NCBI GenBank assembly: GCA_964036045.1
Contig: OZ038379.1
Coordinates: 72,508,719 to 72,572,718 of the forward strand
Reading direction: 5' to 3'
Length of the DNA: 64,000 nucleotides
Origin: Eutreptiella sp. 'Long Island Sound 2002'
Taxonomy: Eukaryota > Euglenozoa > Euglenophyceae > Eutreptiales > Eutreptiaceae
The notes under the pieces are model-generated. The model was not told the origin of the DNA, did not search any database, and was given only the letters and a program-made list of their open reading frames with translations. Made by a program: the position numbers and the translations under genes. Below, one piece after another: positions 22,077-32,985 of this stretch (positions are counted from its first letter, which is position 1; each line of letters opens with the position of its first letter).

Positions 22077-22416
22077 GGGGGCGTTTTTGCACAGCGCTCG
22101 CACAGCGCGGGCACAGCGCGCGCACGGTGCGCGCACAGCGCCAACTATTACGGTGATTATCCAGGTAACAGCCCCGAAAACCACCTACCTACGGGATCAT
22201 GCACAACTAATTGAAATCTCGAAAATTCAAACATCTGATGCTTGCCATGGGTCCCAGGGACCTAAACTCTGCCCCCTATAGCCCTGTCCACTGCAGCAGC
22301 CATTCAATGACGTTTTTGCAATCTTCAGAACTTACCGAACTCCCGGTGGTGGAGAGCAGCCAACCCTTCGCACAGCGCGCGCACAGCGCGTGCACAGCTC
22401 ACCCACAGCGCACGGT
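22077..22416. repeat. GCGCACAG minisatellite, copy 2 and adjacent cluster
   Basis: The first cluster (22,077-22,141) matches 18,299-18,362. A second cluster with cgcacagcgcgtgcacag lies at 22,368-22,416, just beyond the end of the duplicated block. Confidence 0.75.
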
Positions 22417-22559
22417 ACGCCCCCTTAGCCACGCACATAAACTTGCAAACCACGTGGGCTCTGACTGAAAGTCACCGGGATGGGACCGGGTTTCATATTC
22501 TCCACAGGGGAGGGCACCAACCAGAAGTCTGGGCGGCACGGGGCCAGTCCTGGGGATAG

Positions 22560-23000
22560 TGTGTATCACCGCTAGCACGAGATACACACTTTTTTTGGGG
22601 GGGATACACACACGATACCCACTTCAGATGCCTGGCATACACATGTGATACATGAAGTCCAGGAAGAGAGAAACGAGATCTTGGCCATCCCGCACAGGAA
22701 ACGAAATGAGAAAAGGGTTGGACACACATGTGGAACATAGCACAATTGACATGTGTGCATGCCAGTTATTAAAGCAACGCTCAACAGTCTCAGCAGAGCA
22801 GTGCCTCACCAACTGAGCTACAACCACCAGCTTTTATAAATCTGTGCAGCAAAGCGTTCCTAGCTTAAACTGCTGTCTAGAAAAGAGCGCAGAAGGCGCA
22901 CGCCAGAATGAGAAAAGGGTGGGACACACATGTGATACACACTCTTGAAAGTTGGGATACACACATGATACACACACCCAAAAAGTCACAGATACACAAA
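22560..23000. repeat. Scattered palindromic tacacatgtgata repeats
   Basis: gatacacac, tacacatgtgata and gatacacacatg recur at 22,560-22,650, 22,722-22,755 and 22,920-23,010. acacatgtg(t/a) is self-complementary at its core. No gene is seen here. Confidence 0.6.
22766..22834 (-). other. tRNA-like 5' half (possible SINE head)
   Basis: The reverse complement reads ggtggttgtagctcagttgg followed by tgaggcactgctctgc, close to a tRNA acceptor/D arm with an A box (tagctcagttgg). No B box follows, so it is a truncated tRNA gene or a SINE remnant. Confidence 0.4.
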
Positions 23001-23104
23001 TTTCAGTTTTTGGGATACATTTATCTCCAGCACTGCACGGGGCTTCATGGCTGCCTGAGCTGGATAAGACGATGCAATGGCAAAAGGTGGGCTGCAGGGG
23101 AACT

Positions 23105-23340
23105 TCAGGCAGGGCACGTTTTGAGGAAAACACGCCCTGCAGAAAAAGCCCTCCACAAAAAACACAGACACTTTGCCTCGAGAACATCGCGAGTAAAGTA
23201 CAATATCGCATGTTGTGGTCCGGTAGTTGGCACCACGCTCTGAGGGTTCAGAATCCTGGCAGACACAACACTGCCGTTTGAACCTTTGAAATTGACAACA
23301 GCACCAACTGGGTACGTGTCAATATCATCGACATTCATGG
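23105..23340 (-). CDS. Exon of an unidentified minus-strand gene (3' part)
   Basis: The acceptor tttctcaatttcag precedes CCATGAATGTC at 23,340. The exon encodes MNVDDIDTYPVGAVVNFKG, SNGSVVSARILNPQS and HAILYFTRDVLEAK, regular protein-like sequence. Joined to the exon at 23,497-23,780 the frame is kept (ctt t|cc atg), supporting an intron of about 156 bp. The 3' end is uncertain: the tail (CLCFLWRAF) may already be intron. Family not recognised. Confidence 0.45.
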
Positions 23341-23496
23341 CTGAAATTGAGAAAAACTAAGTTAGTTACGGTAAGCTTATCCTGAGACCATAAGATGCAG
23401 CAGGAACTGCCTAGCCCGTAGGCATCCCAGTGTGCTACTGGAGCACAGAAAAGACTGAGGGTTGATAAGGATTAGCGGATTCCATTTCAAGCGCAA

Positions 23497-23780
23497 TCAC
23501 AAAGTGCTGCAGGGTCTAGTTTATGTCTTTTGGTTGCAAAGGACACCTCCTCAATGGAGACCTCAAAGGACATCTCCTCGCGTCCATCGGCGTCATAAAC
23601 CAGACTGCAACAGTCAACGTGCAGTACACATGTGCCTGTAGTAGGGCAACCTCCGAAAGGCTGGCTGGGCCGCCGTTCCCTGGCGCTCCTCTTGTCCTGC
23701 ACCTGGCCGCCTGATACCTCCCCAATCTGGGGCGTAGATGGTGATGGCAACTTGGCGAGCTGAGCATCGAACCTACGTTG
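23497..23780 (-). CDS. Exon of the same unidentified minus-strand gene (5' part)
   Basis: Minus frame: LQRRFDAQLAKLPSPSTPQ, then TGTCVLHVDCCSLVYDADG and REEMSFEVSIEEVSFATKRH, KLDPAAL. A GT donor follows at about 23,496. The start of the gene is not resolved. Two similar 45-bp sequences beginning cgaacctac lie upstream. The acidic and hydrophobic pattern suggests a folded protein; no motif recognised. Confidence 0.4.
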
Positions 23781-23850
23781 GAGGGGGAAGAGGGTACGGG
23801 CTAGCGAACCTACATGGGAGGAGGAAGGGGGTAAGGGCCAACACAGGCAG
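23760..23850. repeat. Two tandem units of about 45 bp
   Basis: cgaacctacgttggaggggg and cgaacctacatgggaggagg start about 45 bp apart and share the following ...gggta(c/a)gggc. Confidence 0.6.
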
Positions 23851-23857
23851 ACTCTCG

Positions 23858-25568
23858 TCAGAATGAAGGTAGAGTAAGAGGATCAAAGTGCTTGTACGGC
23901 ACCTCTTCACGTAAGAACCACAGGCCCAGCACCCCTGCTCCCCACGTTATACAGTCCAGTATGAACCAATATGTTGGTGTGCGCTCTGTAATTCTTTTAT
24001 GTGGCTGGTGCATGCGTTCCCCCCCCTCGGTGGACACCCCAAACAGAGTTCCTGAGTGCAGAATGCGTGGGGTTTGATGAAAAAAAAAACTGTGCAGTCC
24101 TGGTCCATATCGACGGGCGCTGAGAACCACCAAGCCATATAATCGATGAGCCTCTAGAGCATAGGAGTCTCTGATTGACACTGCTTCGGGCTTCGAGTAC
24201 AAAAATTGTTGTCCCAGGAGGTGCATCAGTTTGATATACCTCTGAATTGGATCAGGCAGAGGACATCCGTCTTTCAACAGTGGTAGTGCAATGCACATCC
24301 CGTCAGGATCCTTACCGAACTTGGGGAAAATATTTGCCAGTTTTTCCCAGAAACTATTAAGGAACAGTACCCTTTTCGCCTCTTTACAGTCAAACTTGAA
24401 ATCCCCACGGCATCCTCTTTTGGGTTGTTGAATTGCCTCAGCCTCGGGTTCATAATATTCTTAAGACTTGTCCGACACGTTGAAGACTGAACGGTAGAGA
24501 GAGACCAGATTCTGGACATAGTGGTTTGGGAGGTTCTTCTTTGCGTATAGATAAAGGGCATGTACAATTGGGTAGGTCAAAATGTTTGCCCATAGGTGCC
24601 GTGCATCCCAACCTATGTCATTTTCATGCTTGAAAAGACGAAGTACTTCTGGGACGGGGCAAATTCCAATCCAGTCGGCTAAAGTGCGCAATTCGGCGAC
24701 GGTGAACGTTGGTAGCACGAATTCTCCCTTTGTTGCTGGGCAAAAAGGGCAGCAGTCATTGCATTGTGGACGGTGAGTCCCCAGAGATGTGTTCAACTGG
24801 GTGAAATCTGGGTATGTCTTTAATTGAAGCGGTTTTCCTTTTACATCGCGTGTCAGGGCTTTCTCTATGGCAGGCACCATTGTGTGCGTATTGAGAAGAC
24901 CCTTGAGTTGATGCCCATCATCTGGCCCCACATAGCATGCAATAGCAAGTTGCATGCTTGTCTGATGCGGACTTTTGGCCTCAGGTAAACTGAAGACCAA
25001 GACAGGGGACTTCAACTCACGGTCACCGTAAAGGTTGCAGGCATCCACAAGAAGTAATGGTGAGGGTGAGTAATCACCCTCATGCATGCATTCATCTCTT
25101 TCAGCAAGGTACAAATACATGTCCAGTGCCTGAAACGGGCTCATTGCTGCCCCCTGTGGCGTCGTTGTAATGTCACAGCCCTCCAGCAATTCTTTATCCA
25201 AGTCACTAACTTTTTTCAGCCAGCAATTCATGCGCTCCCGGGCCTCAATATGTGTGTTTTTTCTGTGGCTTTTGTGCGAACGCGTGACCTCAGAGTGTTG
25301 ATAACCTGTTGCTGACACGCGGTCTTGCACGCTTCCGATTTTGCACAGGATGATACCTGCATCGCATCTTTGGAGGCTGCTTGGTTGGTGGCTTGGAATT
25401 ATCGGCGAGACCTCGCTTTGATTGTTTGTGTGCATGCTCAAAACGCAGTTTCCGCATGCGTTTCCCAGAGGGTTTTAATGCATCATAGCTCTTTCTGAGC
25501 CGGCCAGCTGTCATCATAAACAAAAAAATAAGAAGAATTGGAAAAAACCCGCTGATTTGGGCCTTCAT
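23858..25568 (-). pseudogene. Transposon-like gene, one in-frame stop, family unknown
   Basis: One minus frame is open from 25,441 to 23,858 except for a TAA at 24,461-24,463; a further upstream piece in another frame starts at 25,568 (MTAGRLRKSYDALKPSGKRM). Recognisable parts: ALDMYLYLAERDECMHEGDY, LLLVDACNLYGDRELKSPVL, QCNDCCPFCPATKGEF (Cys pairs), VPEVLRLFKHENDIGWDAR, SFWEKLANIFPKFGKDPDG, ERMHQPHKRITERTPTYWF. Deletion derivatives at 15,683, 19,460 and 25,567 show that it is mobile or was copied repeatedly. A transposase is plausible, but no catalytic triad can be assigned by eye. Confidence 0.6.
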
Positions 25569-25930
25569 GAAAGCTAGAAGGAATGTAACAGCAATTTTGC
25601 ATAAACATGTTGAAAATCGAAAGCGTGTAATACCAGCGAGTCATCAGCACAAACAGACACCCTCTTGTCGGTCATTCAAACAAAAGCCGAGGAGATTGCA
25701 CCGGAAGAGCATGTACATCCACAATCGGATGAACTCGTTGCGGGGATGCAGCAATCAACCCGTTCCAGGCACTGGACATGTATTTGTACCTTGCCCAAAG
25801 AGATGAATGCATGCATGAGGGTGATTACTCACCCTTACTATTACCAGCCTAATAAAAGAATTACAGAGCGCACACCAAAATATTGGTTCAGTAGGTGCCC
25901 ACCTGGAATGCTAGATTGTATAACGTGGGG
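25567..25930 (+). pseudogene. Head-to-head deletion derivative of the same transposon gene
   Basis: Plus-strand copy facing away from the gene at 23.9-25.6 kb. It contains the diverged 5' part, then aggcactggacatgtatttg and gatgaatgcatgcatgaggg (matching ALDMYLYLAERDECMHEGDY). It jumps to cctaataaaagaattacaga, matching the 3' end (PHKRIT...). The central region is deleted. The frame is shifted by one base near 25,765. Confidence 0.65.
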
Positions 25931-27120
25931 AGCACAGGAGTGCAAAAAAATTGTAATTTTGTGCAACTTCGTCTTGCGGTAAATGCTTGTAGAAAAGAAA
26001 TTGTCTTTTTTTTGCAATAAACGTGATTACAAAAAAATCGTAAGTGGTGAGGATGGTAGGGTCGGCTTGAGGGGAGGGGGTCCACACACCATTACTATTT
26101 CAGTGAACCCGTCATCGCAAGCAGCGTGTTGCACTTCATGGAGTACAGCATAGGGCTCATCATAGGATCTGCCTCTTTGAAGGCAGGCTGTCATGCCACT
26201 CGCTTGTTGTGAAAGCCCTTGGTGAATAGTTGCTGAATGGGATCTCGGATGGTTTTGCCAGCCTGTGCCAAGGTAAATGCAAGCAGAGCTGCTGGTCCAT
26301 CTGCCAAGCTGACAGACGAGGTAAAATGTCACGGCCATTGCTGAGATATTGCACAAGCGACTCAGGAAACATACCATAGTCCAAGGGTAAGGTTGGCCTA
26401 TTGCCATCCCTGTTGCACGCCTGGCTCCTGAAGCAGCATGGTTGTGGAACCCCCCTTGAACGGCTGCAGTCTGAGGACAGTAAAGGTCGCTAATGGTGCA
26501 TGCAAGCCATTGGTCGAAAGGAATATCCATCGGAAAGGCTAACCAACATGTACCAGTGTCAGCACCCTCGACTCAAGGATCATAACATAATCCACAGGTA
26601 ATGGTGGCTCTCTGTTATCCCTGATGCAGGCTTGGCTCCTGGATCAGCACGGCTGTGCAATCCCTCTTGAACGGCTGCATTCTGAGGACAGTAAACAGCG
26701 CTAATGGTGCATGCAAGCTATTGGTCGAAAGGGATATCCATCCGAAAAGCTGACCAACATGTAGCCCCCCCCCCTTGTTCAGTATACACCATTGTGCAAT
26801 GGTTCCCTCACACCCCCCAGTGACGGTTCCCTCGCCCCCCCCGATTACTATGCAATGGACACGTAACACAGAACAAGTCATGCAGCAAACATACCATAGT
26901 CCATAGGCAACGCCGGCCTCCTGTCATCCCCATTGCGGGTCTGGCTCCTTGAACAGCACGGCTGTGGAATCCTTCTTGGAAAACTAACGTCTGACGCCAG
27001 TAAAGGGTGCCGAGAGTGCACGCAAGCTGTTGGTTGAGAGGGATATGCAGCGGCGAAGCTGAGCGGTGTGTACAAGTGTCATAGCCCCAGCAGAGCTAAT
27101 TCACCAGCGTGGGAAACACA
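25931..27120. repeat. Diverged tandem repeats, 26.3-27.1 kb
   Basis: Sequences beginning near 26,368, 26,592 and 26,886 share cataccatagtcca(t/a)ag or a close form, then a cctggctcctg or similar block, cagcacggctgtg and gcatgcaagc(t/c)attggt. Units are 220-300 bp apart and strongly diverged. Minus-strand stretches 26,100-26,330 look protein-like (ALLAFTLAQAGKTIRDPIQQ) but carry stops. C-runs at 26,769 and a G-run at 27,239 are present. Confidence 0.5.
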
Positions 27121-27299
27121 CCAGCTGACGCTCCTTGTCTATCAGGCCTTGAAGAGTTGGGTGAGATGGATGGATCCCTCCGCTCTGTACCATCTGGTTG
27201 CCAGCCTAGCAGAGAGGCAATCATAGAAGGGCGTGTTCGGGGGGGGGGGGGGGCACCTTGCCCTCCTCTCCAAACCACACCACCCTGAGAAGCGTATCT

Positions 27300-28640
27300 A
27301 TCCAAATGTCAGGGCAACAACGATACCACGGTCCCCAGGTAGGTTTGGCGTTCTGCCATAGATTGACTGTGAAGGGGAGCGTCGTGAGGGCGCCCCTGAT
27401 GAATGCCTACTTCTTGTCTCTGACAATTCTGTCCTCCGGCGTGACAAAGAATGCCGTGATGGCGATCGCTGTGATTGCCTTGATTCCGAAGAGTCCCTCC
27501 CCCACCGAGGGATAGGGCCTAAGGACAAAGCAGTTAACAACTGCTCACAGACTACTGCAGAGATCTTCAGATGCATACTCATGTCCGGCGAGAAGAGGCA
27601 TCAGCAAGCTACAATTTTGGATGGTTCAGGCCTACGGCTTGGCCACCCCTCTTCCCTGTCGGCGACCAGACGGGTGGGCATTGGCAAGGTTGTCCAAGTC
27701 CGAAGCTCATTAATGTGTACCAATGTCAGCACGCATACCAGGATCCGCAGGCAGGCTCGGTCTTCTGTCATGGCGGCTGCTTGACGGGTATCTGTCTGTC
27801 ATTGACCGCGACGAAGAGTGCCGTAATGGTGATCGTTGTGATCGACTGCTTCCCGCTTCTGATGAGTCCCTCCCGCTCCGAGAAATAGGGCCTAAGAACA
27901 AAGCAGTTAACAACTACTCACAGACTACAGCAGAGTTCTTGAGATGCATACTCATGTCCAGCGAGAAGAGGCATCAGCAAGCTACAATTTTGGATGTTTC
28001 AGGCCTACGGCTTGGCCACCCCTCTTCCCTGTCGGCAACCAGACGGGTGGGCATTGGCAAGGTTGTCCAAGTCCGAAGCTCATTACTGTGTACCAATATC
28101 AGCACACATACCACGGTCCCCAGGCAGGGCCGGTCTTCTGTCATGGCGGCTGCTTGACGGGTATCTGTCTGTCATTGACCACGACGAAGAGTGCCATGAT
28201 GCTTATCGTTTTGATCGACTGCTTCGTGCTTCTGAGGAGTCCCTTCCCCGCCGAACAAAGCGTTTAACAACTACTAACCGACCACTGCGGAGACATTCAG
28301 GTTCGAACTGATGTCACATTGTTCCCCCTTTGGTACTTGTCGCTTCTCCTTATCCAGGCGCCGACCCAAAATCCTCCACAATGGCCTACCCTACGCGGAA
28401 GCCCACCCTGCCTAACATTCTCACAGACCCAACCTAGGGTAGGACACACACTACAAAAGCTCTGGCCTTGTGGCAGCAGACATACTGGGCACGCTCATCC
28501 TTTTGCCATGGTCTGGTTGGTGGCTGCATGAGGGCGATCTGTAGCGGCGTTGAGATTTCCTGCTTCTTGTCTCTGATGAGTCTGTTCTCTGGCGTCCTGC
28601 GTGATAGACAAAGCACTTGACCGCTACTCACAGATTACCA
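27300..28640. repeat. 370-bp tandem repeats related to the edge of the 3.78-kb block
   Basis: atgcatactcatgtcc(g/a)gcg occurs at 27,570 and 27,943 (373-bp period), each after a gagtccctccc...atagggcctaag motif. The same unit starts the duplicated blocks (14,853 and 18,630). Weaker copies lie at 28,241 and 28,574. 28,361-28,550 matches 15,109-15,290. Confidence 0.8.
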
Positions 28641-28667
28641 CAATGCACATAGATGCACATGAATCAG

Positions 28668-28943
28668 TGTAATGGAATTTACCTTGCTCTTCAGCTCCTG
28701 TACTCATTGTCTTCATTGAATTGAACTTCCTGTTTTGCAGATCTAACAAATTGCAAGCAAAGTAATTCCAAAACGTAATGTCATCCCATTGATCTGCAGT
28801 CAAGACAATAGAATTTTACAAACAAATGTGATACCGTTATTCCTCAAACTAATCAAACATCATTCACGCTTTCTGGGTCCATCTACATTCTGCAGCTGTG
28901 CGCGCGACGCTACGTGATCTTTACACTGTGTCCTATTACACTC
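28668..28943. repeat. Direct repeat of about 300 bp, copy 1
   Basis: Matches 31,434-31,738 with few changes over blocks such as gcagatctaacaaattgcaa and ctttacactgtgtcctatta. Copy 2 has a small insertion near its start. Confidence 0.85.
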
Positions 28944-30915
28944 CCTTCCCAAGCTATTTGCTGGGGTTTACCTCAGCAAATGGCTGACTAAGGGAAATAG
29001 ACACTCAGATCTTTACACTAGTGAAAGAGGAGGGCGGGGGAGGGGGGGGGGGGGTGGAGCAGCTGTACACAGCCCAAGAGAGGGTGTCAAACAAAAACGT
29101 CAAACACACCCCCAAAAAAACTTACTGTGTCGTGCTGCAGGACCGAAGTACACTGCAGCCCTACATACTAGTTAGATTGGGGGTGGGGGTCGTCTTGTGT
29201 GCGGTGGGGCTAAACAACACTGCACCCCTACAGTACTAACCTGCCTACAAACAGAACACTGCCCGCAGCAACGGCTAAGCGGGCAATGCAGCACTAAAAG
29301 CCCCTTCGAGAAAAAAAAAACAAAAGAGGGGGCTGTCAGAAAATCTTTAACAATTTTCTGCCTGCCTGTAAAGAGTTAGCTAATGTACAAATTCCCTGCC
29401 TGCCCTGCAGCATACACAGCAAGTGGACTGGTGGTTCTGTTGTTGATCTCAGTCGTGCAGTGCAAAAAGGAAAACCTGAAATACTCTACAAAACCCATTA
29501 ACCTGCACCTGATTAGGCTTCGGTCCTGCCCCGAATTCAGGACCCTTCATTGATATCCACTTGCTGGGGCTGCAAAGACAAAGAGGAACTGAACATGCGT
29601 ATCATATAAAAAAAACGACGGGCAACACACAAAAAATGAACAAGAGGAAGTAAAAGACATACACTCCAATCACGGGTCATGTGGAAAAAATATTCAGAGA
29701 GCCTACACAGAAAAATAAAACTGTCAAGCTGCCCGAGGCAGCGGTAACACTCCTGTCTACCTACGCCCCCGCAGGCAAACAGAGGCCGTGGTGAATCACC
29801 CGCCCGACCCGAGTAGGCAACACCCCCAGAAAAAGAATCGCCCTTCAACTCAGGGTGGGCTGTCCTGCCTTACCAACCCAAGGCCAGGACTGTCAGGAAA
29901 AATGAAGGGCTTTAGAAGGCACCCAAGACCTAAAGGCTTTAAAGGCGCCTTGACGGGAGGATAATCCCTGCCTGCAGTGGGGGTTACTGTCTTACCTAAA
30001 CGAGTGCTCGCTAAGCACAGGACCAACCAAACAACAAACTGCCACGCACCGGCTCAAAAGAGAAACAGTAGAAGTAGCGACCACCAACAGCACAAACAGA
30101 AAATGGAAGAAACAAAGAGGAAGCAGAAGCACCCAAACTGGGTCGTGCGTTTCCGCCGAAGGCGAAGGGACGCAACTGCAACCAAACAAACAAGCCCAAA
30201 ATAACACAAAAAACACACCGAAATGAGAAAAACTGACAAAAATGGCCCAAACAGGAAAAGGAACGCAACCCTGTCTATACATATACATATACAAACACAC
30301 TGCACACCCAAAAACACACAAACTGAGCATGCAGCACGTACCGAATTTCTACATTCATGCATTTGAATCTTGAATCTTCAACCTGCAAAGGCAGGAGCAC
30401 AAACACAAAGAGAAAGAAAAACAAAACGAAGCGAACACACAGCAGGCATGCAACACACAACACACCTGTAACCAGGACGTGTCCGCGTGTGCTCACCGTT
30501 CGTGTTGCTTTGTGTGGCTCTGTCCTATGCACACACAGTAAGAAGAGGGAAAGAAAAAAAATGAAACACCGGAAGACAAACACGAAGCCAGGCAGCAGGA
30601 AAACCCAAAAAAAAAACCGGCAAACACAAAGCCGGCATGCAACACACAGCACACCTGTGAAGGAGAGGTGTCTGTGCGTGCTCACCTTGCGTCGTGTTGC
30701 ACCACGACGCGCCAGTTTGCCTTGAATGGCCGGAAAATTGACGAATCACCTGTACACACACAGGCCAACACCACAAAAAAAGCAGTATCAATAATAAGAA
30801 TAATAATAAGTTCACAACGAACGCTCAAGCGAACGAAGCAAACGACGAGAAAAAATATACAACACGGAACAAAACCCAAGAAGCACCCAAGACTTAAACT
30901 ACCTACTCCTCTCTG
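28944..30915. other. A/C-rich non-coding region
   Basis: No convincing gene on either strand. It holds a G-run at 29,036-29,055, poly-A stretches, and two related segments about 181 bp apart (acacctgtaaccaggacgtg at 30,470 and acacctgtgaaggagaggtg at 30,651, each followed by tgctcacc). Confidence 0.55.
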
Positions 30916-31084
30916 GTGACTGGCGCCGTCGTGCAGAGGTCAGCGGCGCCTCCTCGTCAAGCACCACTGGCGTCTCTCCTTCATGGTTCGCGGCGGCGTT
31001 CAAAACGTGCATTGCGAATAAAATTTCCTCAGGCGGCGCTCTCCATAGCGCTGATTCCCCCGAGTTGGATGTCAGGCGGCGCTG

Positions 31085-31262
31085 TCCATAGCGCCGTACT
31101 CCTGTGGCGGCGCCCTCAGCAGCGCCGTACTCCTGTGCCAGCGCCCTCCACAGCGCCGTACTCCTGTGGCGGCGCAATCCACAGCGCTGTACTCCTGTGG
31201 CGGCGCACTCCACAGCGCTGAACTCCTGTGGCAGCGAACTCCACAGCGCTGCACTCCTCGGA
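31085..31262. repeat. 31-bp minisatellite
   Basis: cagcgc(c/t)g(t/a)actcctgtgg units begin at 31,120, 31,151, 31,182, 31,213 and 31,244, a constant 31-bp step, with a partial unit before. The period is not a multiple of three, so the open frames through it are unlikely to be coding. Confidence 0.9.
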
Positions 31263-31433
31263 TGGAACTGGCTGCGTGACGCGTTGGCGACAGCGTTCTC
31301 CACGCTTCCGGCGGGAACAAAGGTTTACCCAACGCTGTTTGGGCATCGTCACGACGTTACTCGTGTTCGCTGCATGGGTTTCCTTGGCCCTCACGGCGGC
31401 ACAACAGCAGAATACCTCGTCGATCAATGGGAT

Positions 31434-31738
31434 TGTAATGGAATTTACCTTGCTCTCCAACTCCTCCAACTCCTGTATTCGTCGTTATTAATTTCCATAG
31501 AATCTTCATTGAATTGAACCTCCTGTTTTGCAGATCTAACAAATTGCAAGCAAAGTAATTCCAAAACGTAATGTCAACCCCTTGATCTGCAGACAAGACA
31601 ATAGAATTTTACAAACAAATGTGATACCATTATTCCTCAAACTAATCAAACATCATTCAAGGTTTCTGGGTCTATCTACATTCTGCAGCTGTGCGCGCGA
31701 CGCCACGCGATCTTTACACTGTGTCCTATTACATGAGT
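31434..31738. repeat. Direct repeat of about 300 bp, copy 2
   Basis: Second copy of 28,668-28,943, same orientation, about 2.77 kb away. The pair brackets the A/C-rich region and the 31-bp minisatellite. They could be LTRs of a decayed element or ends of a segmental insertion. Confidence 0.85.
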
Positions 31739-31739
31739 C

Positions 31740-32240
31740 CATTCTCCAACGATGCACATAAATTTGTCCCTCTCTGTTCGAAAGAGCGTGGGGGTGGGGG
31801 AAATGCGGTCGTCGAGATTGGCAAAAAATGCGGAAAAATGCGGACAAAATGCGGAAAATGGGGCAAAAAATGCGATAGAAAAAGGGGTTTGGTTAGAATG
31901 GTGTTTGCCCCTCAAAACCCCTATGTTTCGTCTCGTCTTGCACAATTGGGCGCTCAAAGAATGGACTGTTTGATGGAACAACTCAGTGCAGTAGTGCAAC
32001 TCAAGAATATCACGGACTAGGCTCAAAACAGCTAGGGGCAGAAGCTGCAGCTGCTTGGTCAGGTCAGACCGCTGATTATCCGCGCCGCATCAGGTGCTCT
32101 CCCGTTGACCCAAACCGCCGGGCTCCCTCGGAGGGGGGGGGATACCCCAACATACATACCTCAAAATGACGTTCTGATCGCTGGCTTTGTGCTGCTGCCG
32201 CAGGGGAAAGTGATCTGCTCCCCATAGACCAACTCTCGAT
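31740..32240. other. Non-coding stretch with aaatgcgg repeats
   Basis: 31,825-31,880 has several aaaatgcgg units. A G-run lies at 32,130-32,141. No gene is supported. Confidence 0.45.
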
Positions 32241-32258
32241 AGATGGTTACCTGTGCCT

Positions 32259-32664
32259 ACTGTTGCGCCGGTTGTCTTCTGGTCGAAGCTTTCGGGGAGG
32301 GCTCCTGTCTTGGCTGGTTTCGCTGCTTTCAACGCTGTGGTGTCTTCTTAGATTCAGCCTTGGGCTTTTCTCGCCGCTTGTTCTGCTGCTGACACTTGGA
32401 CTATGCTGTCTTCGCTTCCGTACTCCCTGTGGTGGCGCCTTCTTTGGTTTTGGCTTTCCTGCCAGCTTTGCTGGTGGCTTGGCCTTCTTTGGTTGTGGTG
32501 TAGATGCCCCCTTCTGAACCGCACTGGATGGCGCTGACGTTGTGGATGCCGTGGAGGGTTCTGAGGTCGTGCATTTTGTGGATGGGGTAGATGGCGGTGG
32601 TACTTTGACAGGCCGACATGCCTCGACGCTCTGGTCACACGAGGTGTGGCTGAACAGCATTGTG
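32259..32664 (-). CDS. Probable exon of a Ser/Pro/Lys-rich protein
   Basis: Minus strand: an acceptor (ctatttgcag) ends at 32,665, then an open exon runs to a donor (CACAG|GTAACC) at about 32,258. The translation starts near TMLFSHTSCDQSVEACRPVK and is rich in Ser, Pro, Lys and Arg (PKKAKPPAKLAGKPKPKKAP, RRHHSVESSETSQDRSPP), like a disordered nuclear protein. The next candidate exon (32,165-32,202) gives a stop. No domain recognised; start and end of the gene not resolved. Confidence 0.4.
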
Positions 32665-32985
32665 ACTGCAAATAGACCCGTGGATTTAGAGTATTGGCAA
32701 ATGTACGGCACTGACAACTGACTCAAGAGGATATCTTCAAAAGAAAATGAAGTCTGCACGTGGTCCTCGCCGGCGAATCAGAAGCTGTGGCTGATTGGCA
32801 TCACAGCAATCACTTCTTCATCGACCATGACATGAACGGTGAACCTAAAACTGTCTTCTTCACGGATGTTGACGTCTTTGAGCTGGCAACGTTGGGAATT
32901 GCAGTGGGAGAAGCATGCGGTGCTGGAACCTGCGCAGTTGGGGACACTGGGCAAGAATGCAGGCTTCCACAGCCTGTGATAAGCA

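Larger units (their letters stand above)
18547..22325. repeat. Tandem duplication, copy 2 (about 3.78 kb)
   Basis: Second copy of the 14,769-18,546 block. Homology ends just after caatcttc (22,318-22,325), matching 18,539-18,546. Divergence is a few percent, with small indels mostly in homopolymer runs. Confidence 0.92.

Noticed and set aside
22560-23000. CRISPR-like array
   Set aside because: Repeats are short, unevenly spaced and diverged, and the DNA is eukaryotic.
26027-26530. 167-aa minus-strand ORF
   Set aside because: Competing frames look equally protein-like over part of it and the region is made of diverged tandem repeats, so no single CDS can be supported.
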